From Nocardioides panzhihuensis (lineage in GTDB: Bacteria > Actinomycetota > Actinomycetes > Propionibacteriales > Nocardioidaceae): a DNA stretch of 64,000 nucleotides. The stretch lies in the NCBI RefSeq assembly GCF_013408335.1, contig NZ_JACBZR010000001.1:3224001-3288000 (forward strand). Reading direction: 5' to 3'. The notes below the pieces were generated by a model, which saw only the letters and a program-made list of their open reading frames with translations, ran no database searches and was not told the DNA's origin. Position numbers and translations under genes: made by a program. The stretch's first letter is position 1. Every line of letters begins with the position of its first letter. Positions 8,369-15,669 of the stretch are shown in pieces.

Positions 8369-8518
8369 GCCTCCTCAATCGGCTGGGCCACGCTGTAGTT
8401 GGCCCAGCAGACGAACTTGGTGGGACCTGCGCCGCGCGGTCCGGGCTCGGCGCGTTCTCGCGGTCGGACGCGGTGTCGGTTCCTCAGTTCATGCTGGTGA
8501 TAGGAGGAGGTCAAAACT

Positions 8519-8633
8519 ATGGCTAAGAGCACGCCGAGCAAGGCAGCGCTTTCGAAGGCGGGCAAGACGTTGGCATTCAACGGCTCGTCCAAGGGCGCCA
8601 GTCCAGGCCGGCAGCACCCTCGGGAAGGGCTGA
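8519..8633 (+). pseudogene. frameshifted micro-protein gene (TPSKAALSKAGKTLA family)
   Basis: A very strong ribosome-binding site (GGAGGAGG) precedes ATG at 8519, giving MAKSTPSKAALSKAGKTLA, a basic N-terminus of a kind I associate with short orphan proteins. In this frame the sequence then turns non-coding in character. Dropping one T near 8582 continues it as STARPRAPVQAGSTLGKG and a stop at 8631-8633, giving a natural 37-residue protein. The gene is therefore either broken or mis-sequenced by one base. The rest of the gap to 8817 shows nothing. Confidence 0.5.
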
Positions 8634-8817
8634 CCGCGACGTCCCCCCCAGGCGCAAGTTGGGAGGGACCTTCGGCCGTCGTCATGCCGACCTGCCGGGC
8701 AGGGGCCCGGGTCTATCCGCCGCGAGCGGCCGTCCCGCATGCGGACCATTCTCGAGTGCTTCCACTTGCGAAGTGGACTGTTCGAGCCCGCACGCGATTG
8801 GCGACCAGGGACGGACG

Positions 8818-9714
8818 TCAGTCCTCATGCGATAGGTCGGTTGGGACGTCCAGCACCACGCCGAAATCTGCTAGCACCCGTTCGGCAAGCTGCCGTGGAT
8901 CGGCGTTGCCGTAGGAAACCACCTCCGAGTCGATCCGCATCGGGTAGACGAACAACCCGGGGCGGTGCTGCGGGAAGTGGAGGGCTACTGCACCCAATCC
9001 CGGAAGCTTGGCGGGGCGCACGTTGAGGCGCAGGCTGCCACCGTCGATGCCTCGCAACTGCTCGTTTCGCCGTTCCGCGGCTTCGTCGCCGCCGACGATC
9101 TGTTGCTGCGTAAGTGAGACGGTCTGAGTCTGGCTGTATCGAAAACCATCGGGCCAGTTGGTCGCGAGAACCGTATGCCCGCCGATTGTCGGCAGAGGCG
9201 GCCCGAAAGCGAGCAACTCGTCTAGTAGGCCCGAGACCGTCCGGCGTCAATCCTTGCTTGCAAGGCGTCGTCCTCAAGAGGCGGCAAAGTCGGGGACATG
9301 CGGCGTGAGTGCTCCCAGGCTAGAAACGCGTCGATCGCGCTGCGATCCCCGATCTGCGCTCCCGACTCAACGGCGAGTTGCTCCCCGTTCTTGATGCGGA
9401 TGATCGCTGTGTGGGGGGGCGGTGTGCGCGACGATGAAGTCGCACTCGCCGCTCGAGCTAGCGGCGCAGAGCCCGCGCAAGATGCGGGGTAGGAAGTCGC
9501 TTGGGGCGTCGAGTGGGGGAACGTCCGCCACCTCGCGAATTGCACCGAGGGCGGAGACGACGTTCCCGGCGTATGCACACACCACATTGGGATGTACAAC
9601 GATCACTTTCAGTGCGCCATTCTGGTAACTGGGCAGACCGTCGTTATGCGTGAGCCACCAGTCCGCCGTGACAGCAATTGCGCCACCTACTCTCCGCGCC
9701 ACAACGAGAGTCAC
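8818..9714 (-). pseudogene. proteasome-like Ntn-hydrolase gene with two frameshifts
   Basis: Three minus-strand frames join into one protein of about 297 residues. The first (ATG 9714) reads MTLVVARRVGGAIAVTADWW, then a Lys-containing strand (ALKVIVVHPNVVCAYAGN). It leaves frame in a run of seven C on the coding strand (about 9413-9419). The second gives AIIRIKNGEQLAVESGAQIG and ends near 9235. The third carries LLDELLAFGPPLPTIGG through the stop at 8818. With Met removed, Thr1 and Asp17 fall exactly as in proteasome beta subunits, and a Lys lies close to position 33. The family match is inferred from this pattern. It is either a recent pseudogene or affected by sequence errors. Confidence 0.6.
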
Positions 9715-9887
9715 CTGCCTGTCACCTCCGACTTCCCTAGGTGGTCCCGCGCTGACGCCACTTCACCATAGTTCCGGACGGTGTCGCAGCCTCCTCATGC
9801 CGCGGACCAACTGGCCAGCAGGTGCGGCATTCCACCGCGAGTGACTCGTCACAACCGCCAGCCGTGAACGGCCGTCTGCAACGACCT

Positions 9888-10610
9888 TCATTGCCTGCCG
9901 GCCAGATCTGCGCCGGCGTCCGCCTGATCCAGAAGTGTCGCCGCGGTCTTCACGACCAACTCGACGCGCACGCTGTCCACGCCACATAGACGTAGGCACG
10001 ATGACGCGATCCATACGGCCTCATCCACGTCTATCCGGCGGCCGGTGTTTCGGCGCCCGATGACTTCCTCGACTGTGTGTACCAACTTCTCTCCGAGCCG
10101 GGCCGGTCCGAGGGAGCCCAGTACGTCTGGGGACGTGACCGGCCCCGCCAAGCGCGCGTAGATGACCGCGAGCTCGTCGCGGGCCGCGGTGAAGCCATCG
10201 CATCCTTCGACCTGGGCAACGTCGGGGGCAAGGTGAAGCAGTCCAATGTTGTACGGAGCCATCGCCAACGTACGGACATCGGTCAACGCCACCAGATACA
10301 GGACAACGCCGGGATCATCGGTGAGTGACTCGAGCCGGGCCACACTGTCCACGGTGGGCCGGACGCTCTGGCACAGGAGCTCGGAGAGGATCTCGCCCTT
10401 CCCGGCAAAGTGATAGTAGAGCGACGCCTGACGGATCCCGACTGCCTCGGCGATCTCTCGCGTCGAGGTCGCCGCGTAGCCCTTGCTGCTGAACAGCCGA
10501 GCCGCCGCATCGAGGATCTGCTCGCGCGGTGTGCCCGCTAGGCGTTCGGGCACGAGGCGAGGCCGTCCTGGCCCTCCACGTCGTCTACCACTAGCTGATG
10601 CTGGACTCAC
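9888..10610 (-). CDS. TetR-family transcriptional regulator
   Basis: 240 residues with a basic N-terminal arm (GRRRGGPGRPRL) and a typical TetR helix-turn-helix at about residues 28-75 (ILDAAARLFSSKGYAATSTREIAEAVGIRQASLYYHFAGKGE). The C-terminal ligand domain is helical and not specific. The start is GTG at 10610. It faces away from the XRE cassette across about 200 bases, and no obvious target gene adjoins on the left, where 9715-9887 is empty. The ligand is unknown. Confidence 0.85.
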   Translation of the reverse strand: MSPASASGRRRGGPGRPRLVPERLAGTPREQILDAAARLFSSKGYAATSTREIAEAVGIRQASLYYHFAGKGEILSELLCQSVRPTVDSVARLESLTDDPGVVLYLVALTDVRTLAMAPYNIGLLHLAPDVAQVEGCDGFTAARDELAVIYARLAGPVTSPDVLGSLGPARLGEKLVHTVEEVIGRRNTGRRIDVDEAVWIASSCLRLCGVDSVRVELVVKTAATLLDQADAGADLAGRQ

Positions 10611-10759
10611 GATGCTCCGTGCTGTCAGGTGGGGAAGGCTCTGGTTTGCTGACCCCCGGCACCAGAGACTCGTCAGCCCCGAAGGTTCCTCGTTCTGCCA
10701 GTGCCGGGCGTCGTTCTCAAGCCTGCTCAGCGGTAGGGTCTCTCGGAATGTTCGAGTGC

Positions 10760-10792
10760 TGCCCTTCCGCTGCCCTTCCTCTGCCCTTCGGT
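10760..10792 (+). repeat. three tandem 11-bp repeats upstream of XRE gene
   Basis: TGCCCTTCCGC, TGCCCTTCCTC and TGCCCTTCGGT begin at 10760, 10771 and 10782, so the core TGCCCTTC recurs every 11 bp, about one helix turn. The array ends next to the regulator's start. It may be a cooperative operator for that protein. Confidence 0.6.
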
Positions 10793-10808
10793 GCTCAAAC
10801 CTGATTCA

Positions 10809-12143
10809 ATGCCGGAGGTGGAGACGTGGACGGGAGCAGAAGCGCGGTTGCTGCGTAAAGTGGCGCTGCGCCTGAGCCTGCGTGACTTCGCCGACCGTCT
10901 GGGCATTCCATCCCGCACCATCAGCAAGTGGGAGCAGGCTGGTGCAGCCCGCGTGCCGCGACCACACATGCAAGCCATGCTTGACACGGTCCTCGAACGC
11001 GCTGATCCGAAAGCTCGTGCCCGGTTCGAAGCGGCACTTTCCGAGCGCCAGGTCGCGCTCGTGCCCTCTGCGACCATCCTCGATGATCTCGATTCGGGCC
11101 AGGCGTCGGGACCAGAGTTCGACGACATGAGCCGCCGCGAGCTGCTGCGGCTGATGACGATGACCGGAACCCTCATCGCCATCGCTGGGATCGAAGACGA
11201 AATCGACTGGGAACGCATCGAGCATCTTGCTGACGGCACCGGCCGGATTGATCGCGAGACTGTCGATGAGTACGCCGCTCTCAACGGCCACCTCTGGCGA
11301 GTCTTCGCCTTGGCGAAGACGAAGCGCCACACCTATCCGATCGTGCGAGAACACCTCGGCGTCCTGGTATCTGCACTGCAACGTACGCACAGCGGTGAGG
11401 TTCATCGACTGCTCTGCTCCCTGATCGCTGACCTCTTCCAGCTCGCCGGAGAGATCTTCTTCGACAGCAACCGCTACACCGACGCCGCGCACTGCTACAC
11501 CTTGGCCGCGTCGGCGGGAAGAGAAACCCGAGCGTACGACCTCTGGGCCAGCGCGCTGACCCGCCACGCGTTCATCGGGGTCTACGAACATCAGCACGCT
11601 GATGCCCGCCCGATGCTGGACTTGGCCGCCGGTCTTGCCAGCAAGGGCAACCCGGGACTGTCAACGCGCTTCTGGGTGAGCACCGTCCAGGCACAGGTGC
11701 ATGCAGGACTCGGTGATCTCGCCGCATGCCAACGAGCACTCGATCATGCTGACCAGGTCCACCACCTAACCGGCCGGATTCATACCGACGGTTGGCTCCG
11801 ATTCGACGGCTCACGACTCCCCGAAGAACGGGGCGCATGCTACGTCGCACTGCAACGTACCGATCTCGCCGAACAGGCACTCGACACCGCCCTGCGGAAT
11901 GACATCTCAGAACGCCGCCGTGGCGGCGTTCTGACCGACCTGGCGTCTCTGGGGCTTCAACAACGGGATATCGACCAGCTTGTCGCTCATGCCGATGCGG
12001 CGGTCGAAATCGCCAGAAACACGGGCTCGGGATGGGTGGAACGTAAGCTCACCGGCTTGAATAAACAGCTCACGCCGCTGATGGGTGAGCCGAGGATTAA
12101 TCAGTTGAGCCACAAGTTGGCGTCGTTCACGACGCCGTCATGA
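10809..12143 (+). CDS. XRE-family regulator with TPR-like C-terminal domain
   Basis: 444 residues. The N-terminal helix-turn-helix spans about residues 8-62 (LRKVALRLSLRDFADRLGIPSRTISKWEQ). A linker with RRELLRLMTMTGTLIAIAG follows, then about 300 residues of alpha-helical repeats (AAHCYTLAASAGRETRAYDLWASAL and similar) of the kind that sense peptides or partner proteins in actinomycete regulators. The ATG at 10809 is used; an in-frame GTG at 10791 is alternative, and neither has a clear ribosome-binding site. The stop overlaps the next start (ATGA). A perfect 28-bp palindrome lies inside the gene at 11907-11934. Confidence 0.85.
   Translation: MPEVETWTGAEARLLRKVALRLSLRDFADRLGIPSRTISKWEQAGAARVPRPHMQAMLDTVLERADPKARARFEAALSERQVALVPSATILDDLDSGQASGPEFDDMSRRELLRLMTMTGTLIAIAGIEDEIDWERIEHLADGTGRIDRETVDEYAALNGHLWRVFALAKTKRHTYPIVREHLGVLVSALQRTHSGEVHRLLCSLIADLFQLAGEIFFDSNRYTDAAHCYTLAASAGRETRAYDLWASALTRHAFIGVYEHQHADARPMLDLAAGLASKGNPGLSTRFWVSTVQAQVHAGLGDLAACQRALDHADQVHHLTGRIHTDGWLRFDGSRLPEERGACYVALQRTDLAEQALDTALRNDISERRRGGVLTDLASLGLQQRDIDQLVAHADAAVEIARNTGSGWVERKLTGLNKQLTPLMGEPRINQLSHKLASFTTPS
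11907..11934. repeat. perfect intragenic palindrome
   Basis: Thirteen-base arms, TCAGAACGCCGCC and GGCGGCGTTCTGA, flank a central GT inside the XRE regulator gene. In protein it encodes the ERRRGGV turn between helical repeats. Such perfect symmetry within a coding sequence is unusual; it may act as an RNA hairpin or binding site, or be fortuitous. Confidence 0.6.
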
Positions 12144-12523
12144 CATCAACGAAGGAGAGCACTTTGTCGGTCGACCAGGGACGGGTCTTTCGTGAGGCAT
12201 GGATCGCCGGAGTCCGGAAGCACTACCCGGGAGAGCCGAAGGCGGGCTATGTCGCCCCGTGGGATGAAACCCCGGACTGGGAGCGCGTGAGCGCGGCGGC
12301 GGTCTACGACCAAATCCGTGCCTTCGTCGAGACATCGGGCGGTGCGACGAGCAAGCTCACCCGCGAGCAGAAGGGCCGGTTCGTAGCCCTTTGCTGGATT
12401 GGGCAGATCTTCAAGCACTTCCCGGACCCGAAGCCTTCCTACGTCGCCGACTGGGACGACATGCCCGGCTGGCAACAAGAGACTGACGCGGACATCTTCG
12501 AGACAATCGAACAAGGCGCGTAG
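12140..12523 (+). CDS. small protein with a duplicated aromatic motif
   Basis: 127 residues. The start ATG overlaps the regulator stop. The sequence holds two similar units of about 30 residues: HYPGEPKAGYVAPWDETPDW (about 31-50) and HFPDPKPSYVADWDDMPGW (about 94-112). Each has a K-H-[YF]-P, Y-V-A-x-W-D-[ED] and a terminal W, and each is followed by a helix. The duplication implies a repeated small domain. No family is firmly recognised; similar small proteins are often found beside XRE regulators in actinomycetes. Translational coupling suggests it is a partner or target of the regulator. Confidence 0.75.
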   Translation: MTSTKESTLSVDQGRVFREAWIAGVRKHYPGEPKAGYVAPWDETPDWERVSAAAVYDQIRAFVETSGGATSKLTREQKGRFVALCWIGQIFKHFPDPKPSYVADWDDMPGWQQETDADIFETIEQGA

Positions 12524-12580
12524 CGGAGGCCGCGCTATGCCGCCGCGCCTGACGTAGACCGTGTGGAAGGATCCCGAGCC

Positions 12581-13237
12581 ATGATTCGGGCGGTGGTGTT
12601 CGATGTCGGCGAGTGTCTGATCGATGAGACCCGCGAGTACGGGACGTGGGCGGATTGGCTGGGGGTGCCGCGGCACACGCTCTCTGCGGTGTTCGGGGCG
12701 GTCATCGCCAGCGGGCTGGATTACCGCGAGACCTTCCAGGTGTTCAGGCCGGGGTTCGATCTGACCGAGGAGCGGCGGAAACGGGATGAGGCTGGGCAGC
12801 CGGAGTGGTTCGGGGAGGACGACATCTATCCCGACGTACGTCCTGCTCTGAAGGAACTCCGCGCTGCTGGGTTGTGGTTGGGGCTTGCCGGGAACCAGAC
12901 CGTCAACGCTGGCCGGATCCTGCGGGAGATGGACTTTCCGGTGGACATGGTCGCGACCTCTGATGATTGGGGTGCGAGCAAGCCGGATCTGGCGTTCTTC
13001 GAGCGTGTCATCGAGGCGGTCCCGTACTCGGCTGAGGAGATTCTCTACGTCGGTGACCGGATCGACAACGACGTCCGACCTGCTTACGAGTCGGGGATGG
13101 CGACCGCGCTGATCCGCAGAGGTCCTTGGGGCGTGATCCAGGAGCACGACCCGGAGGCGGACGAGATCGCGACGATCCGGATCTCGTCGCTCGACGAGCT
13201 GCCCGGACGGATAGCGACACTCAACAAGAATCAGTGA
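12581..13237 (+). CDS. HAD-superfamily hydrolase
   Basis: 218 residues. Motif I appears as VFDVGECLIDE, where the second Asp of the canonical DxD is replaced by Glu (D-V-G-E). Motif II is LAGNQT, motif III is a Lys in GASKPD, and motif IV is YVGDRIDNDVRPA. This is the haloacid dehalogenase-like fold with a helical cap; members act as phosphatases or dehalogenases. Replacement of the general-acid Asp may shift chemistry towards dehalogenase or phosphonatase-like reactions. The ATG at 12581 is favoured, with AAGGA about ten bases upstream; a GTG at 12563 is alternative. It is the third gene of the XRE cassette. Confidence 0.85.
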   Translation: MIRAVVFDVGECLIDETREYGTWADWLGVPRHTLSAVFGAVIASGLDYRETFQVFRPGFDLTEERRKRDEAGQPEWFGEDDIYPDVRPALKELRAAGLWLGLAGNQTVNAGRILREMDFPVDMVATSDDWGASKPDLAFFERVIEAVPYSAEEILYVGDRIDNDVRPAYESGMATALIRRGPWGVIQEHDPEADEIATIRISSLDELPGRIATLNKNQ

Positions 13238-13239
13238 CG

Positions 13240-13376
13240 TAGCGCGATCAACGTGTTGTGCCAGCCGTAGAGGCGGTCGTCGAGGCTGCGTACGCAGTCC
13301 AGGTCGGCGTGGGCGTCGAATGCCTTGGGCACGGTCATGATCCGGTCCATGCCGGTGGCGTACCAGCCCTTGGCGA
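13240..13376 (-). pseudogene. C-terminal remnant of an unidentified gene
   Basis: Minus-strand reading gives RVAKGWYATGMDRIMTVPK and continues through FDAHADL to YGWHNTLIALRH and a stop overlapping the HAD gene's end. An in-frame stop lies immediately upstream and there is no start, so at most about 45 codons survive. It looks protein-like in composition but no family is recognised. Confidence 0.35.
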
Positions 13377-13394
13377 CTCTCTACTCCCCCGTAC

Positions 13395-13436
13395 ACGCTG
13401 ATCCCCTGGCGGCATCCGCCCCCAGGGGATCAGCGT
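13395..13436. terminator. bidirectional terminator
   Basis: ACGCTGATCCCCTGG (13395-13409) pairs perfectly with CCAGGGGATCAGCGT (13422-13436) across a 12-base loop. It sits between the convergent HAD cassette and the end of the RidA operon, so it can end both transcripts. Confidence 0.85.
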
Positions 13437-13439
13437 GAC

Positions 13440-13877
13440 TCATTCCTTCCGATGGGCAGGCTCTGTCGGATCTTCTGGACCGCCCGGCTCTCGGACGACC
13501 GCGGCGACGGCGTCGATCTCGATCCTCTTCTCGCCGCGGAAGCGGGCGACCTGCACGGTGGTTCGGGGCGGAAGCGGATTGCCGTCCAGGCGAGCGCGGT
13601 AGGCCTCGTCGTACGAGTCGAACTCGTCGAGATCGGCGAGGAACACGGTCATCTTGAGGACCGTTGCCAGCGAGGCTCCAGCGTCCCGGAGGACGGCCTC
13701 GAGGTTGTCGATCGTGACGGCGACCTGCTCCTCGATGGAACCCGGGACGGATCCGTCCGCACGACGTGGCACCTGGCCGCACGCCCAGACGACACCGCCG
13801 TGGGTCGCCGAGGCAAGGTACGAACGCGGGACGCCGTCGGCGTGGTCACGATGCACGACGGCCGGATCGATGCTCAT
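13440..13877 (-). CDS. RidA-family reactive imine/enamine deaminase
   Basis: 145 residues, typical trimeric RidA/YjgF length. The conserved Arg in PLPPRTTVQVARF and the acidic RIEIDAVA block, which form the carboxylate-binding and water-activating site, are present. RidA hydrolyses enamines and imines released by amino-acid deamination to ketoacid plus ammonia. It is the last gene of a six-gene operon, with a 4-base overlap with the gene before it, so its likely job is clearing a reactive imine made by this pathway. That role is inferred. Confidence 0.88.
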   Translation of the reverse strand: MSIDPAVVHRDHADGVPRSYLASATHGGVVWACGQVPRRADGSVPGSIEEQVAVTIDNLEAVLRDAGASLATVLKMTVFLADLDEFDSYDEAYRARLDGNPLPPRTTVQVARFRGEKRIEIDAVAAVVREPGGPEDPTEPAHRKE

Positions 13878-14665
13878 GCGTCCTCCTCAGGAACCAGGAA
13901 GCGTTGTGCGTGCTCGGCGACGGTCCGCCATGTCACCTCGTCGACCCGGACGCCGTGCAGGGCTGCCTGCCGGCGGCGCTCGGCCCGCGAGTCGCCCGTG
14001 CACCAGGTCAGTCGGGAAGCCACCGCTTCCACATCGGCCCCGGTGGTCACGACCAGAGCGTGCGGGTCGTCCGTGCATTCGACGTCGCTGAGCGACCTGC
14101 GGTCGGCAGCGGGCAGAGCACCGTGCGCCAGATCGCCGGCCGGCGTCGCGAGGCGCACGACGTACGCTCCCTCCGAGTCTGCGCGCATGGCGACGACGCT
14201 GGTGCCTGCGGTGACCGCCGCGGTGAGCAGCACCCTGTCGAGCAGGGAGCTGACCGGGACGTCGCCCGCGGTGACGGCCACCGCCGCGGGGCCGTCCTCG
14301 CCGCAGACCAGGTCGACGATCGGCGCGCCGGCGCGCAGCTCGCCCGAACGCCCACCACAGTCCACCTCGAGGACCGATGGTCCGAGTGGTCGTCGGGTGC
14401 AGGTGAGGCCACTGCCGGGCCACAGGCCGCGCGCCAGGTCGGAGACCAGGCCGGCAAGACCGTCTCCCGCGTGCAGCTCGGCGTGGAGGACCTGGCCGGC
14501 AGCAGTCGCGGCCTCCCCCGCACTCGCCCCGGCCGCGATCAGCGATCGGTAGGCGTACTCGCGGATCTCGCGGATGGTGACTCGGACGGTCGGTCCGTCG
14601 TTCTTCAGCACCGCGTCCTCCTCCGCGCCGATCGATGTCGGCTCGATCATCGTCATCGCGTTCAT
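13874..14665 (-). CDS. unknown protein, DUF3726-like
   Basis: 263 residues. The N-terminal helix EIREYAYRSLIAAGASAGEAATAAGQVLHAEL resembles the start of malate/L-lactate dehydrogenase-type proteins and of the uncharacterised DUF3726 group, to which I assign it tentatively. No cofactor motif is obvious. The middle is Ala/Val-rich and contains DLVCGEDGPAAVAVTAGDV. It overlaps both neighbours by four bases, so it belongs to the BCCT operon. A catalytic or scaffold role in the pathway is likely but unproven. Confidence 0.7.
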   Translation of the reverse strand: MNAMTMIEPTSIGAEEDAVLKNDGPTVRVTIREIREYAYRSLIAAGASAGEAATAAGQVLHAELHAGDGLAGLVSDLARGLWPGSGLTCTRRPLGPSVLEVDCGGRSGELRAGAPIVDLVCGEDGPAAVAVTAGDVPVSSLLDRVLLTAAVTAGTSVVAMRADSEGAYVVRLATPAGDLAHGALPAADRRSLSDVECTDDPHALVVTTGADVEAVASRLTWCTGDSRAERRRQAALHGVRVDEVTWRTVAEHAQRFLVPEEDA

Positions 14666-15669
14666 GCTGCCCTCCCACCGAGGAACACGTCGTCGAAGAG
14701 ACCCAGCCAGTTCTCGCCCAGCACCCCACGTACGGTGTGCTCGTCCAGACCAGCGGCGACCAGTCCATCAGTCACTCGCGGGAAGTCCTCCGGCCCTCGA
14801 AACCAGTGTGGCCACTCGGGCCAGGTCGCGGGCACCTCACCGCGCGGGCGCCAGTGACCGCTGCGCAGCCACTCGACGTAGCCGTCGTCCCAGTTGCGTG
14901 TGCAGTCGCTTCCGAGCGCAACGTGCTCGGGGCCGATCTCGTCGACCAGCCGGCGCACCATCGCGCAGAACTCGTCGAGCCCCGTGCCGGCGCCGCCCAG
15001 CACGAGCGGATACAGGCAGCACCCGACGACACCGCCTCCCTCGGCGACCGCGCGCAGCACCTCGGCGGGCTTGTTACGCGGGTTGTCGACGAACCAGGTC
15101 GGGTTGGAGTGCGTGATCGCGACCGGCGCGACCGACGCTTCGACAGCATCCAGGGAGGTGCGGTTGCCGACGTGCGAGAGGTCGATGAGCATCCCGACCC
15201 GGTTCATCTCCGCGACGATGTTGCGTCCGAAGCGGGTGAGCCCGCTGTCCTCCGGTTCGTAGCAGGAGCCACCCACGGCGTTCTGGATGTTGTAGGTCAG
15301 CTGCGCGATCCGCACGCCCAGGCGGGAGAACACCTCCACGAGACGGTAGTCATCACCGAACGGGCTGGTGTTCTGGAACCCGAGCATGACGGCGACGCGT
15401 CCCTCGTCCTTCGCCTTTCGGATGTCATCGGCGGTCTCCGCGAGGAGCATCAGATCGTTGTGGCGCTGAGCCATCTGGTACCACTCCGCGACGGTGCGCA
15501 GGGTCTGGTCGGTGCCCTCCCACACGGCCGCAGTGGCGTTTACGCCGCTCACGCCGCCGGTACGGAGCTCCTCGAAGACCTCGCGGCTCCAGTTGTTGAT
15601 CTGCAGGCCGTCGACCACCACTGCGTCGGTGTGCAGACGGGCCGGTTCGGGGATGTCGTGGGCGGTCAT
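14662..15669 (-). CDS. M19 dipeptidase-family protein lacking canonical metal ligands
   Basis: 335 residues. The TIM-barrel M19 (renal dipeptidase) fold is recognised by LIDLSHVGNRTSLDAVE (His166), VAITHSNP (His187) and VALGSDCTRNW (Asp255). In active members two Zn ligands form HxD after a DG; here that site reads DGLQINNW, with no His or Asp. The bridging Glu also appears to be Gln (GFQN, about 99). The binuclear Zn site should therefore be partly lost, suggesting one metal, a different reaction or a binding role. The ATG at 15669 is coupled to the upstream stop; GAGAGGA lies upstream. An in-frame extension to 15714 is unlikely. Confidence 0.85.
   Translation of the reverse strand: MTAHDIPEPARLHTDAVVVDGLQINNWSREVFEELRTGGVSGVNATAAVWEGTDQTLRTVAEWYQMAQRHNDLMLLAETADDIRKAKDEGRVAVMLGFQNTSPFGDDYRLVEVFSRLGVRIAQLTYNIQNAVGGSCYEPEDSGLTRFGRNIVAEMNRVGMLIDLSHVGNRTSLDAVEASVAPVAITHSNPTWFVDNPRNKPAEVLRAVAEGGGVVGCCLYPLVLGGAGTGLDEFCAMVRRLVDEIGPEHVALGSDCTRNWDDGYVEWLRSGHWRPRGEVPATWPEWPHWFRGPEDFPRVTDGLVAAGLDEHTVRGVLGENWLGLFDDVFLGGRAA

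Noticed and set aside
8365..8685. Minus-strand gene of about 106 codons
   Set aside because: It overlaps the plus-strand micro-protein with its strong ribosome-binding site and has no recognisable features.
12146..13396. Minus-strand open frame of about 416 codons
   Set aside because: Antisense to the small duplicated protein and HAD gene, with no family match and poor codon use.
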